64,000 nucleotides of DNA from Paenibacillus hexagrammi (GCF_021513275.1 NZ_CP090978.1:1116001-1180000), one strand, 5' to 3'; positions 54,401-63,167 are shown, numbered from the stretch's first letter. Made by a program: numbers and translations. The notes: a model not told the origin generated them from the sequence alone.

Positions 54401-57400
54401 ATGTAATTCCAGTTAATAAGGAAGCGCTGAGCACAATTATTAATCAGGCTCAGGAGTTCTTGGATCATGCTGTAGTTGGTACGGATGCAGGGCAATATCC
54501 AGCGTCTGCAATTGACAATCTTACAGCTATGCTTCAATCAGCCAAAGAGGTTTATGATGATCCGACAAGCACTCCATCTACGGTTGATAGTACAGCTTCC
54601 ATGCTAGAGGAAGAACTTTCTTCGATACCGTATGAACAATACCCGTATGCGGATAAGGTTTTCCTTGCTTCAGAGCTGCGGTATGCTTCACAGATGATGG
54701 CACATGGGGTACAAGGGACTAATCCAGGCAACACGCCTGCTTCCGCATTTGCAGCACTTCAGTCGGCTTACAACGATGCACAAGCCGTTATGAAGAACAT
54801 GGTTGCAAATCAATCTTCCGTGGACGAAGTGACGGAAGGCTTAGTTAATAGCATTCAGAGCTTTCAAGACGCTCTCATTCTTCCTAGTCCCACGTACTTC
54901 GAGGATTTTGAGAATGATAACGGCGGTTTTCATACGGAAGGCACAATTTCTTCATGGGAATACGGTACACCTGATTATGAAAATGGCCCTGTAAGCGCGA
55001 ATTCAGGTTCAAAGGCTTGGGGGACTAATCTGTCAGGGAATTACCTGGATAATGAAGACAGCTACCTCGTTTCGGGCCCTATCGATGCATCGGGTACCGT
55101 TGTAAACAAGCTGCTGATTTCGGCATCTATGTGGGAGCAGACGGAGAGCGGCTATGATTACGGTTATCTCGACGTTAGTAAAGACGGTGGACAAACGTGG
55201 GATACTGTTTATAAATCTACCAGTGATAGTGAATATTCGGAAGGAGAGGAAGTTGAGTGGGAAGAGGAACTCCCTCCTACAACGGGCACTGTATCTTGGA
55301 AAAAGCATATCTTTGAACTAGATCCAAGTTACGCCGTATCGAATTTAAAGCTTCGATTCCACCTGACGTCTGATGGTTCCGTTAGCGAACCAGGCGTGTA
55401 CGTGGATGACGTGGCCGTATATGTATTGAAGGATACACTTGAATCCGTTCTTCATATGGCAAATGACAAATTGATCAGCATGGAAGAAGGGACTTTACCA
55501 GGACAATACAGATACGGTGCGGTAAGCCTGCTGCAGCATGCATATTCAACTGCTCAACAGGTTAACAACGATACGGGCGCAACGGAAGAACATCGAGCAG
55601 AACAGTTGAATATTCTTCAACACAGTCTCCACGCTGCTGAGGGACTGAAGGTAAGTGCCCCGCTCGCAAGCACAGTTCCTAATGGTAGTATCGTCTCATA
55701 TAGCGGACTAAAGTGGATTATGCTGGATAACGAGTCCGGTAAAATGGTTTCTACAGAATCAATAGGCACATCTATTTGGAGTGAAGTCGGAGCCAATTCC
55801 TTTAACCCTGCTATACAAGGCTCGGTTGCTTATCAGCTTAATCATCCATTCTTAGAATCTCTGACCAATTCGGACTGGATTCAAGACCATGCTTGGGATG
55901 TAACCGGCTTGGACGGTCGAATATGGAATGATACCGCAACGGTATCCGCTAAAGTGGGCTTACTTTCTGCACAGGATTACCTGCAGTATGGCTCGGTATA
56001 TCCGGGCGGAAGCGGAACGTTAATGCCTTTAGAAAATTCATGGACATTAACGCCTATGTCCTACACAGATTCTGAAGATAATCAGAGCGTTTATCAGATT
56101 GACCCGTACGGCTATCTAAGCTACTCATATCGCTATTCGACTAAGGAAATGAGACCAGTCATCTTTGTAAGGACTGATTTAGTACAGAGCGCAGGTACTG
56201 GAACAAATGAAGATCCTTACACACTCACATTGGATACGGATGATTTACAGGTATCACGTAGTTCCTTGCTATTACCTGACTGGTTCAAGGACATCAATTC
56301 GGGAATCGACTTTGAGGCGAATACGGTTAGTACGGATCAAATATTATTGCCTACACAGGACGCTGATGGAGTTACGATTACGTGGAATTCAAGCCAGCCA
56401 AGTATGATTAATCCTGTAACTGGCGAGGTTCAACACCCACTGCCTGGTGAATCTGATGCTGTTGTGGATTTAACAGCCACAGTGGGCAAACAAGAAGCAG
56501 CTCATAGCCTAAGCTTCACATTAACGGTACCTGCCTTGCAGGATCCAATAGAGCATCCAATAACGGATATGTCCATTCAAAATGCACAGCTATCGCCTGC
56601 TTTTGACCCGGATGTACATGATTATCAAATCTCGTTATCTGATACAGCAGACGTAATCGTCCTGCGACCTTCATTGAACGGAAATTCTACCATGACCGTA
56701 AGCGATGCAACCTATACAGTATCAGGACTAGATTACTTGATTGATACTGGCAGTGCTGATAGCTTCAGGCTGGAAGGGCAAACTCCTCTTGGGACGAAGG
56801 AAAGCTATATATTCAGCTTAGTGCGTCTAAAGAGTCAGAAAAGTATGCTTTATTTCTCAGTGCCGAATCAAAAAGGAACAGCGTTAATCGATAATATCAA
56901 TCATACGGTAACTGCCCAAGTGTATCATGGCGTAGACTTAACATCAGTAATGCCTGTCATAACTGTTTCTGATGGAGCAGCGTATCTGCCCAGTGCAGGC
57001 ACAGTGCTTGATTTTAGCAGTCCGGTCACCTACATTCTGACTGCGCAAGATGGAAGCTCGCAGCAATATCAGGTTACTGTTACAGAAGCGCCTGATATGT
57101 CGTCAGCTGAAGTCAAACCTTTGGGGACAGAGCCTGTTCGAAATGTACCTTTTGGAATTCAGATTTACCAAGCGAAGGACATTAACGGATCACTGTTAAC
57201 TGGGTCGGTGCATGTGGTTGTCGATAGTACGGACTTGCAAGAAGGAGTCGTATTTGATGGGTTGGTATCATTCACTGACGGAGAAGCGCTGCTTCCGATA
57301 ACTTTGAGTGAAGCGGAAGCCCAGACACTGACGATCACCTTGGCAGGTGTCTCGAGGCCGTTATTCGTAACTGTCAATGTTCAATTGCCAGATGCTGATA

Positions 57401-59103
57401 TAGTAGAGGCAGACAAAACTGCTTTGGTCTTGTCTTCGATTCTGGGAAGCAACGCCGATGCAAGCCATGTTACTATGAATTTAGAGCTTCCAACGTTAGG
57501 TGTTTTTGGTTCAACAATAAATTGGTCAAGTGATCATCGAGCTATCGCAGCTGACGGCACAGTAACTAGACCAACTTCGACCAATGGAGATGCAATCGTA
57601 CATCTTACTGCTACCTTTTCCAAGGGAATGAAGAAGCAGCAAGTGGTCTTCGAAATTACGGTTCTGAGCTTGGAGCCTGTTGAGTATGGAACACCTGTGG
57701 TGGTCACTTCGGAAGAACCGATTGTATTCTCAGGTGGTGTGAAGCTGGACCTGCAGAGCTTGAACATACCTAATGGAACTACGGTAACTGCTGAACCTGT
57801 TACTCCAATAACAACAGGTACTACCTTGCAGCAAGCAGGTCCAGTTGTTAAATTCACCTTCCAAGGTATGCAGACCAATCCGCTTCCAGCGCCTGTTAAT
57901 CTCCAATTCGCAGTAGATCCCGGTACAGACATTTCGAAAATCGGTATCTTCTACTACAACGAAGCGACAGGGAAATGGGAGTATCAACGTACGATAGCTG
58001 AATCATCCAATAAGGTCTCGGCTTACGTAAGTCACTTTTCCACGTATGGTGTCTTTACTGCAGATCAAGCAGCTGCTCCGATAGCAAATCCTGAAAGTGG
58101 AGCTGAACTGCAGCCTGGGATGTCAGTAACCTTAGCAACGGCAACGGATGGTGCAGCAATTCGTTACACCTTAGATGGTTCGGAGCCGACAGCGTCCAGT
58201 ATATTATATAGCAACATTCAACAGCCGACCGCGGTCGCTGGATCTGACTTGATTGTAAAAGCTTTTGCTCAGAAGGACGGAATGATCGATAGTATCGTTC
58301 AAACCTTTACCTACTCGACAGCATCGCTTAGCAGCAATACAAGGCTGGGCAGCATAGTAGTCAGTACGGATTCTGCGCAATTGAATTTGCTGACAGTAAC
58401 ATCAGATGGTTCAGCAGTGCCTAGCTTATACACGACAACTGTACCAAGCGTCGTATCGGCAGTTTATGTGAGTGCAGCGGCAGAATATCCAGGCGCTCAT
58501 GTTGACATGTACGAGGACGGGCAGCTGATTTCCGTAAATGATGCTGTTTACGCAGTTAACTTGAATGTTGGAGTTAATCGGCTGCAACTTGTAGTTACTG
58601 CTGAAAACGGCGACCAACAAACATACACGCTGAATGTGAATAGGTTAGGGGCTTCCAATGCGGACATTACGAGTATGAAGTATGAAAATGTGCCGTTGAC
58701 TCAAGTTGGGAACCTGTTTACTCTTCGAGTAGGGTGGGATGTTGACGCTGTAGATCTTGATGTAAGTTTATCGGATCCCCATGCTTATTTTACGGTAACG
58801 GGAGCTACTTACGGAATGGATTCCATCCACATGGCAGATCTCAGTTTTGACCCGGCTTCAAACATCTCCGCGGTGAATGTAACTGCACAAGACGGAACGG
58901 TAAAAACGTACAGTGTTCAAGTAGTGCGAACTCCAGAACCAACCGATGCGGTGCTAGATGGTAATCATGATGGTTCCATTCGTATTGATGATATAGTGGC
59001 ATTAGTGCGTGAGCAGTATGATGTCGACGGCAACGGTTTTGATGCTAACGATGTAAAGTATTTACTTAGTCGTATTCAACCAAAATCTGTACAAAAGCAG
59101 TAA
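51454..59103 (+). CDS. Giant secreted multidomain surface protein (RCC1, cadherin-like, aBig, dockerin-like)
   Basis: 2,549 residues if read from the ATG at 51454. AAAGGAG at 51457-51463 lies inside that start; 8 bases after it, where a start is expected, stands ACG (51472), so the real protein may begin at TNKYRQKQIF. Signal peptide to about residue 43 (LLFLIPRASAA). Order: RCC1-type repeats (about 44-440, ALKSDGSVWAWGDNTYSQLGDG), cadherin-like beta-sandwich (442-528), propeller-like region (650-900), FIVAR-like helical units (about 988, 1070, 1329), a jelly-roll-like region (1148-1325), aBig-type domains (1598, 1983), cadherin-like units, chitobiase C-terminal domain (2209-2290), two cadherin-like units, and a dockerin-like end (DGNHDGSIRIDD). 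No SLH, LPXTG or catalytic motif. Likely a surface or matrix adhesin; function unknown. Confidence 0.88.
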   Translation: MKGESKTNKYRQKQIFSAVLSFLLLFSSLSLGNLLFLIPRASAATSVKAMVSGGTSHALALKSDGSVWAWGDNTYSQLGDGTTEQSSSPKQVTYEDGTPLIDFVKVVAGGNHSMALRNDGTLWEWGGWSASNNMEVDIPYPQQVPLADPVKDMATTGYSCLALLEDGTVWGWGKNNWGQLATGSNEGDSSFYESPVQAVGPGGTGYLTDVVKLVSSDSLVAALTYDGKLYAWGNNYANYLALEDYTEDNWIVNVPTQITAFPEAVVDLEAGGNGLGAVLESGKVWATTDVFGNKKTQVFAGDSYYSFPEVTDGKQIAMGGSSIGVLTEAGKLWTCGVNGSVDNPTSSFILGNPDVGYQSIQAPVMGPNGDGYFSDGMYFNEGNNSAYVIRKDGTLWSWGSNQYGQLGIGVAGDGVTTNASKVPTAVTIDGEQFRLATSAVASLESISLNGVVVSGFTSDTKQYEVDLGSGTTSVTVAAVPTDSDSILTVNHASVSDNGSAEVALGAGTNTIGLEVTAPDGESKETYSVKINVGSHSEIPSKESPVQLYDDNSKVIDSANLPDGGSVLVETLPSNESQIMRTKYDGGIEKSMTFSYHKTVSVYPLSDTSGDLALVSNVTNGIELVKTDSDLTLDTPSTVTVTNDAEWTQKTAFKAKATSDGGVVIIGEATKVSSNWTMPYLVKLDADWNIEMETEFVISEDYPDKITDVVEDGSGGFVVTGTLSVGADSPSIMAVHLTSDGTMDNERSYVRDSYQEGQGIIRLEDGGYLLAGVSASNSSMSRNQGVWLLKLDSSLNLQWETFTESNGPVSVQSWTPLAEGGYAAAGMRDGVAALTVFNKDGYELWHVSDEGVKEWSHAQRTLDGGYLTGGTTTSGQAVYSKWSGPNLRLSHVQVDEEDKSVPVTVANPQEPDVISFDVPGSSSSVKVKPYLENTEMLLTADDEAIASGAPIDVSVPQGTDIKDVAFIIQTPDKRYTRSYTLELHVIPVNKEALSTIINQAQEFLDHAVVGTDAGQYPASAIDNLTAMLQSAKEVYDDPTSTPSTVDSTASMLEEELSSIPYEQYPYADKVFLASELRYASQMMAHGVQGTNPGNTPASAFAALQSAYNDAQAVMKNMVANQSSVDEVTEGLVNSIQSFQDALILPSPTYFEDFENDNGGFHTEGTISSWEYGTPDYENGPVSANSGSKAWGTNLSGNYLDNEDSYLVSGPIDASGTVVNKLLISASMWEQTESGYDYGYLDVSKDGGQTWDTVYKSTSDSEYSEGEEVEWEEELPPTTGTVSWKKHIFELDPSYAVSNLKLRFHLTSDGSVSEPGVYVDDVAVYVLKDTLESVLHMANDKLISMEEGTLPGQYRYGAVSLLQHAYSTAQQVNNDTGATEEHRAEQLNILQHSLHAAEGLKVSAPLASTVPNGSIVSYSGLKWIMLDNESGKMVSTESIGTSIWSEVGANSFNPAIQGSVAYQLNHPFLESLTNSDWIQDHAWDVTGLDGRIWNDTATVSAKVGLLSAQDYLQYGSVYPGGSGTLMPLENSWTLTPMSYTDSEDNQSVYQIDPYGYLSYSYRYSTKEMRPVIFVRTDLVQSAGTGTNEDPYTLTLDTDDLQVSRSSLLLPDWFKDINSGIDFEANTVSTDQILLPTQDADGVTITWNSSQPSMINPVTGEVQHPLPGESDAVVDLTATVGKQEAAHSLSFTLTVPALQDPIEHPITDMSIQNAQLSPAFDPDVHDYQISLSDTADVIVLRPSLNGNSTMTVSDATYTVSGLDYLIDTGSADSFRLEGQTPLGTKESYIFSLVRLKSQKSMLYFSVPNQKGTALIDNINHTVTAQVYHGVDLTSVMPVITVSDGAAYLPSAGTVLDFSSPVTYILTAQDGSSQQYQVTVTEAPDMSSAEVKPLGTEPVRNVPFGIQIYQAKDINGSLLTGSVHVVVDSTDLQEGVVFDGLVSFTDGEALLPITLSEAEAQTLTITLAGVSRPLFVTVNVQLPDADIVEADKTALVLSSILGSNADASHVTMNLELPTLGVFGSTINWSSDHRAIAADGTVTRPTSTNGDAIVHLTATFSKGMKKQQVVFEITVLSLEPVEYGTPVVVTSEEPIVFSGGVKLDLQSLNIPNGTTVTAEPVTPITTGTTLQQAGPVVKFTFQGMQTNPLPAPVNLQFAVDPGTDISKIGIFYYNEATGKWEYQRTIAESSNKVSAYVSHFSTYGVFTADQAAAPIANPESGAELQPGMSVTLATATDGAAIRYTLDGSEPTASSILYSNIQQPTAVAGSDLIVKAFAQKDGMIDSIVQTFTYSTASLSSNTRLGSIVVSTDSAQLNLLTVTSDGSAVPSLYTTTVPSVVSAVYVSAAAEYPGAHVDMYEDGQLISVNDAVYAVNLNVGVNRLQLVVTAENGDQQTYTLNVNRLGASNADITSMKYENVPLTQVGNLFTLRVGWDVDAVDLDVSLSDPHAYFTVTGATYGMDSIHMADLSFDPASNISAVNVTAQDGTVKTYSVQVVRTPEPTDAVLDGNHDGSIRIDDIVALVREQYDVDGNGFDANDVKYLLSRIQPKSVQKQ

Positions 59104-59110
59104 GAAACTA

Positions 59111-59152
59111 GGCTTCTCACTTGTCATCTGATGGCGGTGGGAAGCCATTTTT
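59111..59152 (+). terminator. Intrinsic terminator after the giant gene
   Basis: GGCTTCTCAC and GTGGGAAGCC (one wobble) around a loop, followed by ATTTTTA. Confidence 0.85.
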
Positions 59153-59333
59153 ATGATACAAGGTATTAGAATGAAAGTAGAACGAGGGTTAATGAAATTA
59201 TCGAAAAATGTCGAATTATAGTGTATAATATGTAATTATCGACAAAGCGTTTACTTGGATGTTCTTTAAGTGCTACGATTCATGTGAATCGGTATTCAAA
59301 CTTCATTCATAATAATGACGTGAGGGGGAAGTT

Positions 59334-59474
59334 ATGGGAGTCTTACTCATGATGTGGCATCGGTTCTGGCTTAAGTTTCATGTAGAGTTAATCGAGAGTT
59401 GTATGGATAAGGATACAAGGCTGCAGCTTCTGCGTAAGGTAGAATATCATGAGAGCAAACTTAAAACATTGTGA
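59334..59474 (+). CDS. Small basic protein, 46 residues, unknown
   Basis: A short frame with a strong GTGAGGGGGAAG ribosome site 4-5 bases before the ATG and a perfect U-tailed terminator right after the stop. The peptide (MGVLLMMWHRFWLKFHVELI..., ending KVEYHESKLKTL) is amphipathic and helical, with an aromatic N-terminus. It is not Sda or a clear Spo0E member (no SQELD). The ribosome site and dedicated terminator make it a likely real gene. Confidence 0.65.
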   Translation: MGVLLMMWHRFWLKFHVELIESCMDKDTRLQLLRKVEYHESKLKTL

Positions 59475-59476
59475 GG

Positions 59477-59501
59477 AAGTACCCTTTGTGGTACTTTTTT
59501 T
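59477..59501 (+). terminator. Intrinsic terminator after the 46-residue gene
   Basis: AAGTACC and GGTACTT around a 6-base loop, followed by seven or more T. Confidence 0.88.
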
Positions 59502-59587
59502 GTTGTCCATGTAACCAATATGTGACTTATTTATCAAATAAGATTATAATAAAACGTATACGATTTGTGCCTTGGGCGGTGAGAGAT

Positions 59588-60304
59588 ATGAAGAAGAAAA
59601 GGTCAAAAAAATGGATAATATGGATCGGTGGTACTGTTGTTGTAACTGTATGTATTGGTTATTTTGCGATGGATGCAGCGGTTTCCTATATACTTAAATC
59701 AATGGTTCCACAGCTTTCCGTGATCTCCGACCATGTGGAATCTAATCCTCTTAGCGAAGCACAAGCGAGCTCCCCAATAAAGAATGATCAAGGGAATCAT
59801 TCTAAAGGTGAGGAAGTTAAGGCGGTACAAACCAAACAACCTCCAAGTAGTATGAACGATGCTTCAAACAGTCAGTCAAAGATATCCGCTACGGAAGATG
59901 CCTCTAAGAAGGCTACATCGGATTCCAATCTTTCTACCCAAGAATCTAATAGAAACCAGGCGCCAGTGGCTTCTACAACACCTGAGCCGAAGAAAACAGA
60001 GGCAGGCTTCACCTACGATTCTCAGGTTTCCACAGAGAAGGCCAAGGAAGTTGAGGATGCCATAACCATAAAGGAGAAGGCTGCAGTTTCTACGGTTCTT
60101 TTGAAAAAGCTGAGTGTTTCGGAGCTTCAATTGTTTGCTAGAATGGCTAGTAATGGCTTATCTACCGAAGAGAAAAAAGAAGCAAAGCAGATCATACTAA
60201 AGAAACTAACAGAAGATGAGTACGATAAGCTTATCCAAATAGCGGCGAAGTACGGGCTCAGTCAAGGGAAGAATTATCAGGAATCATTAAAAGAACAAAA
60301 ATAG
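59588..60304 (+). CDS. Membrane-anchored protein with C-terminal helical module (paralogue A)
   Basis: 238 residues from the ATG at 59588 (GGCGGTGAG just upstream; the frame is open to 59471 through a terminator). Basic N-terminus MKKKRSKKW, one transmembrane helix (about 9-30), then a long Ser/Lys/Gln/Asn/Thr-rich extracellular linker (about 45-170), and a C-terminal helical module of about 60 residues: KKLSVSELQLFARMASNGLS, EEKKEAKQIILKKLTEDEY. The next gene encodes a relative with the same layout and module. No known family is recognised. It abuts paralogue B. Confidence 0.8.
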   Translation: MKKKRSKKWIIWIGGTVVVTVCIGYFAMDAAVSYILKSMVPQLSVISDHVESNPLSEAQASSPIKNDQGNHSKGEEVKAVQTKQPPSSMNDASNSQSKISATEDASKKATSDSNLSTQESNRNQAPVASTTPEPKKTEAGFTYDSQVSTEKAKEVEDAITIKEKAAVSTVLLKKLSVSELQLFARMASNGLSTEEKKEAKQIILKKLTEDEYDKLIQIAAKYGLSQGKNYQESLKEQK

Positions 60305-60342
60305 TGTCGTACAAGTGCAACGGAGAGCTGGTGAGTGAATAT

Positions 60343-60936
60343 TTGAAGAAAAAATGGATGGTCTTTACACTTGCGGTCAGTGTGCTGGGGATAGGTGGGT
60401 ACACCGCCTATCAGTATGCGCTGAACTTGGTCGCGGACCAGTTAGCTAAGCAGCTTTTAGTGGATACAGAGAATCAAACAAAGCTTCTAAAAGAGGCTAA
60501 TATAGATGTGAGTGCCGTCAACGACGTCGTGTTAGATACTAATTCGGATCAACCAAATAAGGATAGTAAGACGGACGGAGAGCCTAGCAAAAATAAGCCA
60601 ATCTCAGCATCAAATGATGTACAACAAGGTGCGGACAATTCAAAGCAAGATTCACGTAAACAAATTACTGAAACTCAGTCCATCAAGCAAGAGGACAAGC
60701 GTTCAACTCAAGCTACTAGTGAAGAAGAAAAGAAACATGAAACAACATTTGAGAGTAAGCAGGAAGCAGTTAAGTTCGCTATGAGCAGATTTTCTGCATC
60801 AGAAATCAATCATATTCGTCAGTTGGCAAACGGGGGACTTACACCAGAGAAAAAAGCAGAATTAAAAAAAATCGCTTATTCGAAGTTTTCCCCGCAAGAA
60901 ATAGAAGCCGTCCGCAAAGCAGTTAGTTCTAAATAA
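60343..60936 (+). CDS. Membrane-anchored protein with C-terminal helical module (paralogue B)
   Basis: 197 residues from a TTG at 60343, chosen because GGTGAG lies 7 bases before and the product MKKKWMVFTLAVS mirrors paralogue A; a GTG at 60331 with GGAG is an alternative. One helix (about 5-25), a Lys/Gln/Ser/Asp-rich linker and the module SRFSASEINHIRQLANGGLT / EKKAELKKIAYSKFSPQE at the C-terminus. The repeated pattern is [L/F]SxSE..hhR.hA..GL[S/T].E+K.E.K.I..+.hs..E. Same orientation and 39 bases from A, so a tandem duplication in one operon. Confidence 0.78.
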   Translation: MKKKWMVFTLAVSVLGIGGYTAYQYALNLVADQLAKQLLVDTENQTKLLKEANIDVSAVNDVVLDTNSDQPNKDSKTDGEPSKNKPISASNDVQQGADNSKQDSRKQITETQSIKQEDKRSTQATSEEEKKHETTFESKQEAVKFAMSRFSASEINHIRQLANGGLTPEKKAELKKIAYSKFSPQEIEAVRKAVSSK

Positions 60937-60958
60937 AAATAATGAGGTGTTCATGGTA

Positions 60959-61933
60959 ATGTCATTACGAAATCGATTCAAAACGATCGCAGCTTTATCC
61001 CTAGCAGCTTTGGTTGGACTAAGCTCTCAGGCCTTTGCAGCACAAACGGCAGAAGAAATTGAAGTCTACCAAGCACCTATGCATTTTACGTTCGACGATA
61101 AGGAATACGCTCCTCCCGAGGGCCAGGAGGGGTTCATTTATGAAGGGAGCACTTACGTTCCTTTAAGATTTGTGTCCTATTCGCTAGGCAAGGGTGTGAG
61201 GTGGGATAGTGAGACCTACACAGTTTCGATAGCTGAACCTAAAGCTGACGAGCAGATAACAATTAGTGAATATAAGCTTAATGCTCAAGTGAAATCCAAT
61301 AAAATGGAGAAGTTGGATACAACCAGTTTGGTGCCAAGTGCTCTAAGCGCGTATAGGGAGCAAGTCAATTATATGTTTGATGGGGTGAAGAAGCAGCCTT
61401 CAGAGGATTTACCAGGTTTTATTATCAATGACACTTTGTATGTCCCGATTCGATTTTTCTCTGAATCCGTGGGAAAGGAGATCAATTGGGATCCTGAGAC
61501 CTATACAGTTTCTGCTAAAACAAGTGTGAACAAGCCTACTGAAGGAGAGAAGTCAGAAGACCCTAAAGTGGAGACCACTGAACCTGCTGTAGGTGGCGGT
61601 GGAGGCTTTGGAGGAGGAGCTGGAGGCGGTATTGTTACCAAGCCTAGTTACGAATCCTTGACATCTGATGCGGAAGCGAAGATGAATAATCTGAAAAGCA
61701 GCTGCAAGACTGAGCTATATGCGATCTATGACGAGTTTAAACAGACAGGCGACCTTTCTTTAATCGATAAGGCTAATGCTGCTGTTACGAAGTGTGATTC
61801 CAAATTCGATCAAATTTTGAATGATCTTAGCTCTAAGCTCTCCAATAATGGTTACGATACAAGCGTTATTCAAACCTATCGAGATGCCTACGAGGCAGAG
61901 AAAGAGGCTGAGAAAGCAAAAATATTAAATTAA
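60959..61933 (+). CDS. Secreted protein with two copper-amine-oxidase N-terminal (stalk) domains
   Basis: 324 residues from the ATG at 60959, 9 bases after GAGGTG. Signal peptide MSLRNRFKTIAALSLAALVG...QAFAA. Two stalk-type repeats: PMHFTFDDKEYAPPEGQEGF...STYVPLRFVSYSLGKGVRWD and NYMFDGVKKQPSEDLPGF...TLYVPIRFFSESVGKEINWD. Then an acidic linker, a Gly-rich hinge (GGGGGFGGGAGGGI, about residue 223), and a helical tail with two cysteines (SCKTELYA, AAVTKCDSKF). Such domains are common cell-envelope modules in Paenibacillus; no amine oxidase activity is implied. It closes the surface operon. Confidence 0.88.
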   Translation: MSLRNRFKTIAALSLAALVGLSSQAFAAQTAEEIEVYQAPMHFTFDDKEYAPPEGQEGFIYEGSTYVPLRFVSYSLGKGVRWDSETYTVSIAEPKADEQITISEYKLNAQVKSNKMEKLDTTSLVPSALSAYREQVNYMFDGVKKQPSEDLPGFIINDTLYVPIRFFSESVGKEINWDPETYTVSAKTSVNKPTEGEKSEDPKVETTEPAVGGGGGFGGGAGGGIVTKPSYESLTSDAEAKMNNLKSSCKTELYAIYDEFKQTGDLSLIDKANAAVTKCDSKFDQILNDLSSKLSNNGYDTSVIQTYRDAYEAEKEAEKAKILN

Positions 61934-61947
61934 AGAATATATGCGAC

Positions 61948-61982
61948 TGCTTCACAGGCTGCGGCTTGTGGAGCATTTTTTT
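61948..61982 (+). terminator. Intrinsic terminator of the surface operon
   Basis: TGCTTCACA and TGTGGAGCA around a 10-base loop, followed by seven T. Confidence 0.85.
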
Positions 61983-62077
61983 ATTTTCTATAACGATAAA
62001 GAAAGACCACCCACTACCACGCCCGGGATTTTCTTGTCGCTAAAGGGAGTATGTTCATGTTGTTGTCGTTTCGTTCG

Positions 62078-62159
62078 TTATTAATATATAATATTAATAA
62101 ATTAAAATAATTCTAATTAAGTATTGACTATCGGTGAATATTATTTATAATAATTATTA
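62078..62159 (+). promoter_or_regulatory. Promoter with PerR/Fur-like boxes
   Basis: TTGACT (62124-62129) and TATAAT (62146-62151) are 16 bases apart. TTATAATAATTATTA (62145-62159) overlaps the -10 and differs from the PerR consensus TTATAATNATTATAA at one position; TTAAAATAATTCTAA (62102-62116) upstream differs at two. A further AT palindrome with 10-base arms (TTATTAATAT, 62078-62100) lies above. AT-rich DNA can give chance matches, but the position and the redox genes downstream support peroxide control. Confidence 0.6.
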
Positions 62160-62211
62160 AATAATATCTAGTTTCATTAATTTGTAAAGATTCAGAAAGG
62201 ATGTGACAGCC

Positions 62212-63135
62212 ATGTACGATGTCATTATCATCGGTGGAGGACCCGCGGGGGCATCCGCCGCCATATATACGGCAAGAGGGAATTTGAAGACACTGGTCAT
62301 AGATAAGTCACCTAACGCTGGAGCACTGGCGATTACGCATAAGATTGCTAATTATCCGGGAGCACCTGGAGAAATGACGGGCAAAGAGCTGCTCGATATC
62401 ATGAGAGGTCAGGCTCAGGGCTTCGGTGCTGAGTTTGTTCAGACGACGATCACTTCCGTGGATGTGGAAGGTGAGACCAAGTATGTCTTCACTGCTGATG
62501 GTATGTATGAAGCCAAGTCTGTGATTGTTGCTACAGGGTCGAAGGGGCGCAATCGTATGCTGCCTGGTGAGGAGAATCTGCTAGGGCGCGGTGTGAGCAC
62601 TTGTGCTACTTGTGACGGGGCTTTTTTCACAGGCAAGACGGTAGCTGTTATCGGAGACTCGGAGGAAGCTTTGGAGGAAGCGCAGGCACTTTCCAAGTTT
62701 GTAGAGAAAATTTACTTTGTCATCCCGCGGCCTGAGCTTCAAGGTGTAGAGCATATGCCGGAGCTGTCTGGAACGGAGTTGCTTTATAAAACGAAAGCTT
62801 TGGAAGTTGTCGGAGATAAGCAAGTGACAGGTTTGAAGGTACGTTCTGCCTCCGGTGCGGAAGAGGTGTTGGCGGTTGACGGTGTGTTTATCTTTTTGTC
62901 AGGCAGCAAGCCAGGAACGGATTTCCTGCAAGATCAGGTGCCGCTGGATGCGGACGGCTTCATGATTCTTGATAGTTCTATGCAGTCTGCTGTCCCAGGT
63001 GTGTTCGGTGCAGGCGAGGTCAGAAGGACGCCGGTGAAGCAAGCGGTGGTAGCTGCTGCAGATGGTGCGATTGCGGCGATGGCCGTAGACAAGTATATTA
63101 ATAAAAGGGCTCAATTGATCCCGCAGTATAAATAA
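62212..63135 (+). CDS. Thioredoxin-reductase-like flavoprotein lacking standard NADPH motifs
   Basis: 307 residues from the ATG at 62212 (AAAGGATG upstream; a GTG at 62203 is less likely). FAD motifs are intact: IIGGGPAGASAAIYTARGN and VFGAGEVRRTPVKQAVVAAADGAIAA. The redox centre is STCATCDGAFF, identical in spacing to TrxB. In the second nucleotide-binding fold, TrxB's GGGDSAVEEA is reduced to VIGDSEEALEEA, and the HRRxxxR motif that holds NADPH phosphate is replaced by IPRPELQ. It therefore may use NADH or ferredoxin, as in Clostridium Cp34 or FFTR-type enzymes. A glutaredoxin gene follows 32 bases later. Confidence 0.88.
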   Translation: MYDVIIIGGGPAGASAAIYTARGNLKTLVIDKSPNAGALAITHKIANYPGAPGEMTGKELLDIMRGQAQGFGAEFVQTTITSVDVEGETKYVFTADGMYEAKSVIVATGSKGRNRMLPGEENLLGRGVSTCATCDGAFFTGKTVAVIGDSEEALEEAQALSKFVEKIYFVIPRPELQGVEHMPELSGTELLYKTKALEVVGDKQVTGLKVRSASGAEEVLAVDGVFIFLSGSKPGTDFLQDQVPLDADGFMILDSSMQSAVPGVFGAGEVRRTPVKQAVVAAADGAIAAMAVDKYINKRAQLIPQYK

Positions 63136-63167
63136 TAAGTTCATATATAAAGGAGCTGCTTACACCC

